Assembly (NCBI GenBank): GCA_903872185.1
Contig: CAIQJL010000337.1
Location: 1 to 39,454, forward strand
From: an uncultured Bacteroidota bacterium
Lineage (GTDB): Bacteria; Bacteroidota; Bacteroidia; Bacteroidales; GWA2-32-17
Direction: 5' to 3'
DNA: 39,454 nt
This document shows positions 6,928 to 15,584 of the stretch, in pieces. A program made the position numbers and the translations under genes. Position 1 is the stretch's first letter; every line of letters starts with the position of its first letter. The notes under the pieces are model-generated. The model had not been told where the DNA came from and made no database searches. It saw nothing but the letters and a program-made list of their open reading frames with translations.

Positions 6928-8529
6928 CTAATTTTTCTCAAGATAATTAATTGCTGTTTTATATACATTATCAATACTTAAAGCTACGGGATAAAAACCC
7001 TTATCATCAAAAATATTTCTAATTATATACGCCTTAAGATGAGCGCGTAACAGCTCATTTGATTTTTTTATTTCTGCATTATTTTCAACTAATCCGTTTT
7101 TACTTGCAAAGGCAACAAATAACTTTAATACATCTACTTTATTTAAATTTTTATCTAATTCCTGCCAGGTTGAAAATGTTTTAAAAAACTTTCTATTTTC
7201 ATCTGTATAATCAAAGGCAAATCGATAAATTAAAGCTTGAATAACCGCCTCTTTAAAATAATTTGTAATATCAGATGTGTCATTATTAACAAAAATATCT
7301 GGCGTTATTCCACCTCCACCATAAACTATTTTACCACCTGGAGTTTTAAATTTTAATGAATCAAAAAGTTTAAGGCTATCTTTTTCTTCCGATTCATTAG
7401 TATGAAATCTGTCTGCAATTTCTTCATAATAACTCATCGACCCATTTTTATACGAACGTTGTATGCATCTTCCTGTTGGCGTATAATATCGTGCAACTGT
7501 TAACCTTAGCGAAGAACCATCATTAAAAGAAACAGGCTCCTGAACTAATCCTTTACCAAAAGATCTTCGACCTATAATTGTTCCTCGGTCATTATCCTGT
7601 ATAGCTCCAGCAAAAATTTCACTCGCTGATGCAGACCATTCATCAATTAAAACTACAATTTTTTCATCCTGACAATATCCATAAGAAGTAGCAAACGTAT
7701 TAACTTTTGGTTTCGATCTTCCTTTAGTATAAACAATTAAACTTCCTTCTTTTAAAAACTCATCTGCCAAATTTGTAGCTGCATCTAAGTATCCACCCCC
7801 ATTTCCACGTAAATCAACAATTATTTTTTTCATACCCTTTGCCTTTAAAGCATCAACCGCCTGATGAAATTCGGCTGTAGTAGTACGGGCAAATTTGCTT
7901 ACTTTAATATATCCTATATCATTTTTAACTATAAAAGAAGCATCAACACTAACAAGTGGAATTTTATCGCGGGTAATTTCAAATGGAATAAGATTTTTAG
8001 TGTTTTTTCTTTTTACATAAATTTTTACAACAGTCCCTTTTTTCCCTTTTAGTTTTTTTATTACATCTGCATTTTCAATTTTAACACCAGCAACTAATGT
8101 GTCATTTATTTTTACAATTCTGTCACCACCCATGACTCCTCTTCGTTCTGATGGTCCTCCAGAAATTGTATTTACTACAATAATAGTATCCTTTTGTATA
8201 TTAAATTCAACGCCTATGCCTTCAAATTCTCCCTCAAGCGGATCATTTAATTCATGAAAATCAGAAGCAGGAATATAAACAGAATGAGGATCTAGATTTT
8301 CTAAAATAGCTGGAATAGATAATTCCACCAATTCATCCTTTGATACAGAATCAACATATTCTTCCTGAATATATCCTAAAATTGCATCCAGCTTATTTGT
8401 TAGAGGTATATTGTGAATAAAAACTGCTTTGCCTCCAGGCAAATAATGACCTGCAAACATTCCACCAACAAAAATAACACTAAGAATAATTGGCAAATAA
8501 ATATAAATTCTTTTATTCTTTTCCGACAT
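6928..8529 (-). CDS. S41-family C-terminal processing protease
   Basis: This 533-residue protein has one N-terminal membrane anchor (about 8-28), a helical pre-domain, a PDZ domain (about 100-180, with FEGIGVEF and GGDRIVKIND) and the S41 catalytic core. Visible catalytic features are LRGNGGGYLDAA (240-251), the nucleophile segment EWSASASE with Ser301, and RSFGKG with Lys326. The 25-residue gap between Ser and Lys agrees with the Ser-Lys dyad of the CtpA/Prc family. Such proteases trim or degrade periplasmic proteins from their C-termini. About 100 residues after the core form an extra helical C-terminal region. The gene starts three bases after the dCMP deaminase stop, so the two are almost certainly co-transcribed. 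Confidence 0.92.
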   Translation of the reverse strand: MSEKNKRIYIYLPIILSVIFVGGMFAGHYLPGGKAVFIHNIPLTNKLDAILGYIQEEYVDSVSKDELVELSIPAILENLDPHSVYIPASDFHELNDPLEGEFEGIGVEFNIQKDTIIVVNTISGGPSERRGVMGGDRIVKINDTLVAGVKIENADVIKKLKGKKGTVVKIYVKRKNTKNLIPFEITRDKIPLVSVDASFIVKNDIGYIKVSKFARTTTAEFHQAVDALKAKGMKKIIVDLRGNGGGYLDAATNLADEFLKEGSLIVYTKGRSKPKVNTFATSYGYCQDEKIVVLIDEWSASASEIFAGAIQDNDRGTIIGRRSFGKGLVQEPVSFNDGSSLRLTVARYYTPTGRCIQRSYKNGSMSYYEEIADRFHTNESEEKDSLKLFDSLKFKTPGGKIVYGGGGITPDIFVNNDTSDITNYFKEAVIQALIYRFAFDYTDENRKFFKTFSTWQELDKNLNKVDVLKLFVAFASKNGLVENNAEIKKSNELLRAHLKAYIIRNIFDDKGFYPVALSIDNVYKTAINYLEKN

Positions 8530-8532
8530 ATT

Positions 8533-8985
8533 TTATTTTTCAAAAGGAATATGAATAATCTCAACTTCTGCTTTCTGAAGCAGTTCTAATCCGGCTACGT
8601 TATGATATTTATCGCTAAAAACAACCCTATTAACACCTGCTTGAATAATTAATTTTGAGCACTCAACACATGGCGAAGTAGTAACATACAAAGTTGCACC
8701 TTGACTACTGTTATTAGATTTAGCAACTTTTGTAATTGCATTGGCTTCGGCATGTAAAACATAAGGAAAAGTTACATTATTTTCGTCTTCGCATTTATTT
8801 TCAAAACCCGAAGGTGTTCCATTATAACCATCAGAAATAATCATTTTATCTTTTACAATTAATGCACCTACTTTTCGCCTGACACAATAACTATTTTCTG
8901 CCCAAATATTTGCCATATGCAAATAACGTTTGTCTAAACCAAACTGTTTTTCTTTAGAATTAACCAATAAATCTGAATTATTCAT
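8533..8985 (-). CDS. dCMP deaminase, zinc-dependent
   Basis: The 150-residue protein carries the cytidine/deoxycytidylate deaminase zinc site: HAEANA (His78, catalytic Glu80) and PCVEC (Cys106, Cys109). The N-terminal RYLHMANIWAENSYC and DGYNGTPSG segments fit the dCMP deaminase (ComEB) branch, which makes dUMP for thymidylate synthesis, rather than tRNA adenosine or riboflavin deaminases. Length is normal for the family. It is the first gene of a two-gene unit with the S41 protease. A -7-like element lies only four bases before the ATG, so the transcript may have almost no leader. Confidence 0.9.
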   Translation of the reverse strand: MNNSDLLVNSKEKQFGLDKRYLHMANIWAENSYCVRRKVGALIVKDKMIISDGYNGTPSGFENKCEDENNVTFPYVLHAEANAITKVAKSNNSSQGATLYVTTSPCVECSKLIIQAGVNRVVFSDKYHNVAGLELLQKAEVEIIHIPFEK

Positions 8986-8989
8986 GCGG

Positions 8990-8997
8990 CAAAAATA
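8990..8997 (-). promoter_or_regulatory. -7-like element immediately before the dCMP deaminase start
   Basis: On the minus strand this reads TATTTTTG, a match to TAnnTTTG, followed by CCGC and then the ATG at 8985. It lies in the T-rich tail of the preceding terminator, so it may be chance. If real, the message would start at or within a few bases of the start codon. Confidence 0.3.
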
Positions 8998-9003
8998 ATA
9001 AAA

Positions 9004-9025
9004 AAAACCTCCTTTTTAAGGTTTT
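9004..9025 (-). terminator. Rho-independent terminator of the GH97 gene
   Basis: AAAACCT at 9004-9010 pairs with AGGTTTT at 9019-9025. Read on the minus strand the stem is followed by more T residues and a T/A-rich stretch. It lies 57 bases beyond the stop of the GH97 gene and before the dCMP deaminase, separating the two units. Confidence 0.6.
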
Positions 9026-9081
9026 CTTCCTTAAGTTATGTAAGTAAACTATTAAATTTCTTTAAATTGATCTTAAATTAG

Positions 9082-11115
9082 CTATTTCACTAATTCGATT
9101 TTTAAACATGCACCTCCGCCCCTAGCAAGTTTAATAGTAACTGAATCTGTAGAATTTATTTTAAGTTCATTAATTAATATTGATTCTGGATTTTTTTCGA
9201 AATCTGCATCATTTCCGTCTGCATAAATAACGGCATTGTACTCTTTGTTATTTTCTAGAAAACTAAACGAAATAGTTAGTTCACGTTTATACTCATTTGT
9301 AATGGCACCCACAAACCAATTATTTTCTTTTCTTCGTGCAATAATTATATATTCTCCAATTGATGCGTCGATTACTTTTGATTCATCCCAGCTTGTAGGT
9401 AAATTTTCGATAAAAGCAAAAGCCTTATTACCTTCATAATTTTCGGGTAAATCAGATGCCATTTGAAGCGGGCTATATAGCACTAACATCAATGCCAGTT
9501 GATTTGCAATTGTACTATGAACGGCAGAATTTCCATTATCTAGTGAATTCCATTTCACTCTTTCCCCAGAATGCGATGAAAGATCAATATCAAATATTCC
9601 TGGAGTATAATCCATTGGCCCTGCAATACCTCTTGTAAACGGAAGCGTACAAGTATGCGAAGGAAGATTCCCATCACTCCAGGCATTCCATTCCATCCCC
9701 CGAACTCCTTCGGCAGTCATTAAGTTTGGAAACGCTCTGCTTAATCCTGAAAGCACAATGGGTTCATGTACATCAAGCATTAATTTATATTTTGCCGCCA
9801 ATCTCATTACTTTGTTATAATGCATCACCATGCACTGGCCATGGTGATATTCTCCAACAGGAACAACCGGGCCAGCATATCCTGTTTTTACAATATTTAT
9901 TCCTAACATTTTATACGATGCAAATGCTTCTTCAATATGTTTTTCGTACGATTCGGTATCTCCACCAGTTTCGTGATGACCAATAATTTCTATATTTTTT
10001 GATTTAGCATAATTTGTTACTTCTTTTATATTAAAATCTTTATACGGTGTTACAAAATCAAATGCATCTTTTTTTCCCCAGTTTTCCCAACCAGTATTCC
10101 AACCTTCAATTAAAACTCCTTTTACATTATGTTTTGAAGCAAAATCAATATACCTTTTTGCATTTTCTGTTGTTGCTCCATGATTTTTTCCAGGTATCCA
10201 CTGAGAAATACCCAAATGCATTTCCCACCATATACCAACATAAGTCATCGGTTTAATCCACGAAACATCTTTAATTTGACAAGTATCATTAAGATTTAAT
10301 ATAAGATTTGATTCTATTAATCCACCCGGTTTGTCTGCTAAAATAATGGCCCTCCACGGAGAAAGCATTGGTGTTTTTGCTTTAACTAATGTGCCATCGG
10401 CCCAAGGAACCAAATTAACTTTAAAATCATGATCCTTATCTCCTTCGCGCTTTAAAGTCATTGTTGAATAATTTTCAATAGCAGCCTCGTGTATTGAAAG
10501 ATACACATTGTTAGATCGTTTTAAAGTAAAAGGAGTAGCAACATGAGTTGCACTATCTATCGAAGTATGATAAAAAAGTTTTTCAAGTGTATTATAATCT
10601 GCCCAACTCCACCAGCATTCATATTTGCCGTTAAAAGACATTCTACTTTCTTCTGACATTATAACAATATCGTTTAGACCTGATTGATTTGGAATCTCAT
10701 AGCGAAATGCAAAACCATCATCATAAACCCGCATATAAAAATTTAAAAGTCTTCCTTTAAAATCTCTAAGTTCTATTTTAATTTCATTAAACTCATTTTT
10801 AATTAATGACGACTGTCCCCAAACAGGTTTCCAGTTTTCATTTTTGTAATTTGTTTTATTTTTAATCCATCGAAAACGATTTAAACTATCGTTTCCTTCT
10901 AGAACATATCCAAGAGAAGAATAATTAAATATTGTATCGCCCCTATATTTTAAAGTCCAGAAAGCAAGCCCATCCTGTTGAAGAATAAATTTTGCCTCAA
11001 CTAATTTTGACTGTGATAAAATTGATTGTGTATATTCTCTAGCAATACTTTTAGTTGGAATTATTATGCAAACAATACATACAAACAAAATCAAATGATT
11101 CTGAAATCCCTTCAT
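9082..11115 (-). CDS. GH97 alpha-glucosidase, inverting SusB type
   Basis: The 677-residue product has a signal peptide (1 to about 25), a GH97 N-terminal beta domain (about 30-285), a TIM-barrel catalytic domain (about 290-570) and a C-terminal beta domain. Three acidic residues match the inverting SusB enzyme in both context and spacing: Glu382 in GHHETGG, Glu451 in HEPI and Glu475 in RGMEW; their intervals (69 and 24) equal those of Glu439, Glu508 and Glu532 in SusB as I recall them. The segment VKTGYAG has Gly where retaining GH97 galactosidases have an Asp nucleophile, again pointing to an inverting alpha-glucosidase. It should act on alpha-glucosides in the periplasm or outer membrane. 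No SusC/SusD pair is nearby, so this is not a typical polysaccharide-utilisation locus. Confidence 0.9.
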   Translation of the reverse strand: MKGFQNHLILFVCIVCIIIPTKSIAREYTQSILSQSKLVEAKFILQQDGLAFWTLKYRGDTIFNYSSLGYVLEGNDSLNRFRWIKNKTNYKNENWKPVWGQSSLIKNEFNEIKIELRDFKGRLLNFYMRVYDDGFAFRYEIPNQSGLNDIVIMSEESRMSFNGKYECWWSWADYNTLEKLFYHTSIDSATHVATPFTLKRSNNVYLSIHEAAIENYSTMTLKREGDKDHDFKVNLVPWADGTLVKAKTPMLSPWRAIILADKPGGLIESNLILNLNDTCQIKDVSWIKPMTYVGIWWEMHLGISQWIPGKNHGATTENAKRYIDFASKHNVKGVLIEGWNTGWENWGKKDAFDFVTPYKDFNIKEVTNYAKSKNIEIIGHHETGGDTESYEKHIEEAFASYKMLGINIVKTGYAGPVVPVGEYHHGQCMVMHYNKVMRLAAKYKLMLDVHEPIVLSGLSRAFPNLMTAEGVRGMEWNAWSDGNLPSHTCTLPFTRGIAGPMDYTPGIFDIDLSSHSGERVKWNSLDNGNSAVHSTIANQLALMLVLYSPLQMASDLPENYEGNKAFAFIENLPTSWDESKVIDASIGEYIIIARRKENNWFVGAITNEYKRELTISFSFLENNKEYNAVIYADGNDADFEKNPESILINELKINSTDSVTIKLARGGGACLKIELVK

Positions 11116-11144
11116 TTTAGAAATAAAATATGATATTAACTGCC

Positions 11145-12758
11145 CTAAAGAATAATCTTAGATATTCCATATTTAATTTTGGTAAACATAGCAAAACAGT
11201 TACATGAAAATGCAGAAGGAGCCATAGTTATAGGCATTATATATTGTCCGTTCCCAACTTTTATTGCACTTTCAGGCATAGTAACAATCTTTTTCTGAGG
11301 AACATCATAAACCTTTTGTTTTGTAACGGAGCCATCTTTTTTCATTTCAACCGCAACAAGAGTTGCTTTTGCAACATTGCCCATTCTCTTCATGTCTTTT
11401 AAAGTTTTTGCTGTACCAAAAAGATTCTCTGCTGCATCATTATATATAAAAAATAATCTCTCGTCTTTTTCAAACAATAAGAATGAGCTATACCTTCCTC
11501 CATCATTTATTGTGTACTGATATTTTGGAATATTTGTAAAAGATAATATTGATCCATCATTAGCAATATTTATTACAAAAATATTTTTTCTATAGTAATG
11601 ATATGTAGTAGTAGTTGTTGTAACACCATTTACGGTTGAAGTTGACCGAACAACAACTATTGTTCTGTACTCTGTTATCAATGTTGTTGTTCCGTCTTTT
11701 CTTGGGATTAAATCCATTATTTCAAAATTCTTAGAACCAGCTGCTTTTTTTGCATTTTTATCTATTTTCTCTTCTTTAATGTCTAAAATTTCAGCAAGAA
11801 CCGAGTTCTCAATTGTTTTAAAACCAGTTGCTTCAACTACATTTTTTGTAACATCGGCACGTAAATAAAACAATCCATCTATCTTTTTTCCTTCATAACC
11901 TTTAGAAATATCTGAATATAATCCACTACAAATTATTCTGTTTGCATTTTCATCAAGTCGTAATGCAATTGTTTCAATATTCTTTTCGGGAAGTTTAACA
12001 AGAAATTCTGCCATTGAGCCCTCGTTACCTTTAAATGAAAGTATAGAATAAAAAGTACGATCTTCACCTTTTTCTTTCTTTTCTTTAACAACAGAAGCTA
12101 ACATATAAATAGTTCCATCATTACCTAAATAATAATCAGAAATAGAAAGGTCTTTGTCTTTATATGGTAATGCTGCACTAAAATTTGTGAGATTTTCTAA
12201 CTTGGTATTATATACTTTAAAAACAAATTTTTCTCCTGCATATTTTTCAAATGGCGGATTCTGAATTATTAAAAATTTTGTACTGTCTTTGCATTGCCAT
12301 GTTAAGAAACTACCTGCATTACGACGACTTTCGGAAGGTATTTTATCAATTATTACGAGTTTTCCTTCAAAATTTCCTTGTTCGTTAATTATTTGCGCAA
12401 AAAGTATATTTTGTTTTGATGATTTTTCATAAGAACTAAAAAACATAATTATTTTGTCCTTCATGAAAAGGGTTTTTTCGTATCCAAAATCGTTATTAAT
12501 ACAATCCTTAATTCCCTTACAATTATCTTGTTGAATTATTCTACTTGATAAATATTTTAATGTTGTTGGATTATAAAATTTTAGACTCATTATTTTCCCT
12601 ACAGATTCAACCACAAATAGTTTATTTCCTAACATACCAGCATCTAACATTCGAGCTCGTCTATTTGTTGGAATTAGTTCACCAAAATTTAATTGCAAAT
12701 TCTGAGCATAGCATTCTGCAACAAATAGTGACAAAATAACAAATATAAATGTTTTCAT
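11145..12758 (-). CDS. Exported protein of unknown function, 537 residues
   Basis: The protein starts with a clear signal peptide (MKTFIFVILSLFVAECYAQ). The mature part has repeating strand-rich blocks with GNDGTIYML, LIPRKDGTTTLITEY and NIANDGSIL, spaced like blades of a beta-propeller, but I do not recognise a named family. A short Thr-rich stretch (VNGVTTTTTTYHYY) lies near residue 380. There is no type IX sorting domain at the C-terminus and no lipobox, so it is probably periplasmic. It lies upstream of the GH97 gene with a 29-base gap on the same strand, so co-transcription is likely, though a functional link is not shown. A good promoter precedes it. Confidence 0.7.
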   Translation of the reverse strand: MKTFIFVILSLFVAECYAQNLQLNFGELIPTNRRARMLDAGMLGNKLFVVESVGKIMSLKFYNPTTLKYLSSRIIQQDNCKGIKDCINNDFGYEKTLFMKDKIIMFFSSYEKSSKQNILFAQIINEQGNFEGKLVIIDKIPSESRRNAGSFLTWQCKDSTKFLIIQNPPFEKYAGEKFVFKVYNTKLENLTNFSAALPYKDKDLSISDYYLGNDGTIYMLASVVKEKKEKGEDRTFYSILSFKGNEGSMAEFLVKLPEKNIETIALRLDENANRIICSGLYSDISKGYEGKKIDGLFYLRADVTKNVVEATGFKTIENSVLAEILDIKEEKIDKNAKKAAGSKNFEIMDLIPRKDGTTTLITEYRTIVVVRSTSTVNGVTTTTTTYHYYRKNIFVINIANDGSILSFTNIPKYQYTINDGGRYSSFLLFEKDERLFFIYNDAAENLFGTAKTLKDMKRMGNVAKATLVAVEMKKDGSVTKQKVYDVPQKKIVTMPESAIKVGNGQYIMPITMAPSAFSCNCFAMFTKIKYGISKIIL

Positions 12759-12788
12759 AATTAGTTAAATAGTTTGCATTTAGTATTG

Positions 12789-12818
12789 CAAATATATTAC
12801 AAATAATTATTTTTACAA
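12789..12818 (-). promoter_or_regulatory. Promoter of the 11145-12758 gene
   Basis: On the minus strand, TATATTTG (12796-12789) fits the -7 consensus TAnnTTTG, and TTG (12818-12816) lies 19 bases upstream as a -33 element. The start of transcription would be near 12782, leaving a leader of about 24 bases. This divergent gap must also hold the promoter of the + strand cluster; a weaker TATTTTAG at 12834-12841 may serve that side. Confidence 0.45.
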
Positions 12819-12851
12819 TTATTTGTTAATTCATATTTTAGCTAAATTCAT

Positions 12852-13568
12852 ATGAAAAAGCTCCCTATTTTAATATTTTTATTATATTCTTTTAACTTGT
12901 TTTCACAAGTTAAAGACAGCACAAAGATTACAGTTTTTGACCCATTTAATGCTACAGAAACTGTTGACATACAAAAAGACATTAAATACGACAAAAACAT
13001 TGTTAAATGGAATATTGGAATGATTTGTAGAGGTGCTTTTGAAATGGATTATGAGCGTTCTATTTCCGATAAATTTACTTTTGAGTTTGGCGCAGGAATA
13101 ACTTACAGAGATCTTTTTTACAATCTGTTAACAGAATTAGAAAATGATTTCTCTTCAGAAAACACAAAATACAAATATGGCCCTTTACTCTCATGTGGAA
13201 TTAGATTTTACCCACAATCAGTTTTAGGTTTCGATGGGCTTTACATTTCTATTCCTTTAAGATATCGTTATTATACAGCAGACAAAACAGTTACTTACAA
13301 CAATAACTCAAGTGGCAATTATGTAGATTATACTGCTGTTTTTAAAAACAATCATGAGCATTTTGAAGCTGGTTTTATTATAGGCAGACAAACGGGCAAC
13401 GACTGGGATCTTACCTTTGACAGCTATATTGGCATAGGCATTAATTCTGTAAATTCTACTAAACCTATTTATAGCGACGTTGGAAATTTCAGTATACCTA
13501 TTCAACAAAGCGAAACTATTTCACGACCATTTCTTTTGTTAGGTGTTAAAGTTGGCTTACCTTTTTAA
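12852..13568 (+). CDS. Outer-membrane beta-barrel protein, unknown role
   Basis: The 238-residue protein has a signal peptide (MKKLPILIFLLYSFNLFSQ) and then alternating amphipathic strands such as MDYERSISDKFTFEFGAGITY and LLSCGIRFYP, ending in GVKVGLPF with a terminal Phe, as in outer-membrane barrels. It resembles the small 8- to 10-strand barrels found in Bacteroidota, though I cannot name the family. The YidD-type gene begins one base after its stop, so it is the first gene of a four-gene unit running to 15506. The promoter is not sharply defined. Confidence 0.7.
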   Translation: MKKLPILIFLLYSFNLFSQVKDSTKITVFDPFNATETVDIQKDIKYDKNIVKWNIGMICRGAFEMDYERSISDKFTFEFGAGITYRDLFYNLLTELENDFSSENTKYKYGPLLSCGIRFYPQSVLGFDGLYISIPLRYRYYTADKTVTYNNNSSGNYVDYTAVFKNNHEHFEAGFIIGRQTGNDWDLTFDSYIGIGINSVNSTKPIYSDVGNFSIPIQQSETISRPFLLLGVKVGLPF

Positions 13569-13569
13569 A

Positions 13570-14007
13570 ATGAAGAAACTGCATTTATTACTTTTATTTA
13601 TATCTATTTCGTATTTATGCATTAGTCAGCAAACAAATGATAAATTATATTACTACAACTATTTTAAAATAGATACCTCCCAGCTTCATTTAACAAATCA
13701 TAAACAATATAAAGTATTTGGTAATCATGATAATATTTTAAACAAACCATTTACTTTATTATTATTATTTTACAAGTCGGTATTATCTGAACAATTATCT
13801 TCTGATTGTGCATTTTCTCCTTCCTGTTCGAGTTTTTCATTTCAGGCAATTCAGGAATTTGGATTTATAAAGGGAATTTTTTTAACGGCAGATAGGTTAA
13901 CCAGATGTAATGGAAATGCAAATCTTGACACTGCTCCATATTTAATTGATAATAACAAGAATGCGAAAGTTAACGATATCCCTTCTTTTTATAGGTCTTC
14001 TAAGTAA
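13570..14007 (+). CDS. YidD-domain protein with a signal peptide
   Basis: Translation from the ATG at 13570 gives 145 residues starting MKKLHLLLLFISISYLCISQ, a signal peptide. An upstream ATG at 13543 would overlap the barrel gene and spoil this leader. Residues 60-118 form a YidD domain: LLLFYKSVLSEQL, then CAFSPSCSSFS with Cys80 and Cys86, FGFIKGIFLTADRL, and RCN with Cys113. E. coli YidD is a short cytoplasmic-side membrane protein that helps YidC insert proteins. Here the domain follows an export signal and a spacer of about 40 residues, so it should lie outside the inner membrane or be anchored by an uncleaved leader. Its end overlaps the next gene by 47 bases. The domain call is firm; the role is not. 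Confidence 0.85.
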   Translation: MKKLHLLLLFISISYLCISQQTNDKLYYYNYFKIDTSQLHLTNHKQYKVFGNHDNILNKPFTLLLLFYKSVLSEQLSSDCAFSPSCSSFSFQAIQEFGFIKGIFLTADRLTRCNGNANLDTAPYLIDNNKNAKVNDIPSFYRSSK

Positions 14008-14749
14008 TTTCTGCGCCGCACAAAATAATATTTATTCGTGGGACTTTTACAGTTATTTGCTTTCTAACAATTTGCACAGAGATGCAATAGAATGGTTAAA
14101 TAATTATCCTGATAGCAATAACATTGAAATAACAAATAAAATTAATACCGAAAAGGCTAATATTTTTCTCGTAACAAATAAAACAGATTCGGCTAACTTT
14201 TATTACAAAAAAATTAAATATATTACAGATACTTTAGTACTTTATAAAGCAATTTGTATTGCATTTATTGAGAATGATACTACTGCAATTAATAATTATT
14301 TAAAAAACAATAATACTTTAATAAATAATGACGAATATTTAATCTCGTATAAAATTCTGAAACAAGATACTTGCTTTTCCGACTCGTTACAAATTAATGA
14401 TTTTTTTAAACAACTAACAAATAAATATTCTAACTATAAAACTAAATCTCCTTTTATTGCTGCATTATTATCGGCTGCAATACCTGGATTAGGAAAATAT
14501 TACTTAGGCTACAATCATCAAGGCCGTAGCGCATTAGTGTTTAATGTTATACTTGGTCTTGTTCTGGCAGAATCGATACTTGTACCAATAAGTAATGTTT
14601 ATATTGGATTATGTATAGCTAATTCTTCTGTTTTTTATATTGGCAATATTTGGGGCTCTGCTCTTTCTGCAAAAAAAAGAAAAACTGATTTTTATAATCA
14701 AATAAATGAAGATATTTCTAACTATTATTATTGTAAGCTTTATCCTTAG
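13961..14749 (+). CDS. Exported helical-repeat and membrane protein, first of two paralogues
   Basis: The start is placed at 13961 (MRKLTISLLFIGLLSNFCAAQ, a signal peptide), not the upstream ATG at 13946. The 262-residue product overlaps the YidD-type gene by 47 bases in another frame. Residues 25-155 are helical with TPR-like spacing. At 163-181 comes SPFIAALLSAAIPGLGKYY, followed by hydrophobic helices to about 235. The PGLG-K/Q-YY-x-G element resembles the DUF5683/TM2-like membrane hairpin of Bacteroidota. The next gene encodes a protein of the same length and layout with the motif at the same residue numbers, so the two arose by duplication. Function unknown; perhaps a scaffold for envelope assembly. 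Confidence 0.65.
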   Translation: MRKLTISLLFIGLLSNFCAAQNNIYSWDFYSYLLSNNLHRDAIEWLNNYPDSNNIEITNKINTEKANIFLVTNKTDSANFYYKKIKYITDTLVLYKAICIAFIENDTTAINNYLKNNNTLINNDEYLISYKILKQDTCFSDSLQINDFFKQLTNKYSNYKTKSPFIAALLSAAIPGLGKYYLGYNHQGRSALVFNVILGLVLAESILVPISNVYIGLCIANSSVFYIGNIWGSALSAKKRKTDFYNQINEDISNYYYCKLYP

Positions 14750-15506
14750 TGCATTTGCTCAGGGAAAAAGTAATTTAGGTAAAGATCTTCTTGCTATTGA
14801 GTTTTCTATTTGGAATTCTCAGGATAAAAAGGAAGTTTCTGAAATGATAGTATTAAAGGCAGAAAAACTAACTCAACAAGGTAGCTTTTATGACGCAAAT
14901 AATGAATTAAACCGCATTAAAGATTGCACTTATATTGACACTAACAAACTTTTATATAAAAAATCATTAAACCATTTTATGTTGGGAAATTATGAAGACA
15001 CTTACAATCTTTTACAAGAAATTCCAGATTCTTTAAGATTACTAAACAAAGAATACATTACATTATGGCTTTTTACTTTAAATGAATTAAAACAATGGGA
15101 TAAATGTAAACAAATACTAAAAACCATTATTGACACAACAGCTTTTCAAAAAGAAGAACTTGAAAAATTACCAATTGGAATAAAATATAAATCGCCACTT
15201 AAAGCAATGCATTTGTCTGGATTATTTCCTGGCTTAGGCCAATATTATGCAGGATACCCCACAAAAGGAACAACAAGTATTTTATTACATGCAACATTTG
15301 GTTTTGTATTAGTTGAAAGTATAATATCTGGACTATATGTAACTAGCGTTATATACGGACTAAATCCAATTCTTAGATTTTATGTTGGCGGAAAACAAAA
15401 CGGTTATCACCTTACAGAAGACTATAACAACAAACAAATTTCACAATTAAAAAACAAATACCTGAGAAATATAAATTTATTGACCAACAGATTTGATACA
15501 AAGTAA
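14706..15506 (+). CDS. Exported helical-repeat and membrane protein, second of two paralogues
   Basis: The 266-residue protein starts with a signal peptide (MKIFLTIIIVSFILSAFAQ) and overlaps the preceding gene by 44 bases. Residues 40-145 contain paired helices with TPR-like features, such as LNHFMLGNYEDTYNLLQEI. Then come KSPLKAMHLSGLFPGLGQYY (the motif at 175-181) and hydrophobic helices to about 230, closely parallel to the upstream paralogue. The C-terminal tail is polar. Translational coupling through the overlap suggests that the YidD-type protein and the two paralogues are made in fixed ratio. The gene is followed by a strong terminator shared with the convergent tRNA. Confidence 0.65.
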   Translation: MKIFLTIIIVSFILSAFAQGKSNLGKDLLAIEFSIWNSQDKKEVSEMIVLKAEKLTQQGSFYDANNELNRIKDCTYIDTNKLLYKKSLNHFMLGNYEDTYNLLQEIPDSLRLLNKEYITLWLFTLNELKQWDKCKQILKTIIDTTAFQKEELEKLPIGIKYKSPLKAMHLSGLFPGLGQYYAGYPTKGTTSILLHATFGFVLVESIISGLYVTSVIYGLNPILRFYVGGKQNGYHLTEDYNNKQISQLKNKYLRNINLLTNRFDTK

Positions 15507-15537
15507 AAAAGACACTTTACTCTGTGGTTTTATACAA

Positions 15538-15573
15538 AAAAGCCAGTTTTACATTAAAGTAATTCTGGCTTTT
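15538..15573. terminator. Bidirectional terminator between the YidD cluster and tRNA-Leu
   Basis: AAAAGCCAG at 15538-15546 pairs perfectly with CTGGCTTTT at 15565-15573, and an inner TTAC/GTAA stem extends it. A-rich sequence on one side and T-rich on the other allow it to act in both directions. It lies 31 bases after the last + strand gene and 11 bases past the 3' end of the minus-strand tRNA. Confidence 0.8.
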
Positions 15574-15584
15574 ATCTTAATCTG

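Noticed and set aside
9236-10256. Several + strand frames opposite the GH97 gene
   Set aside because: They are antisense to a well-conserved enzyme with all motifs intact and show no family features.
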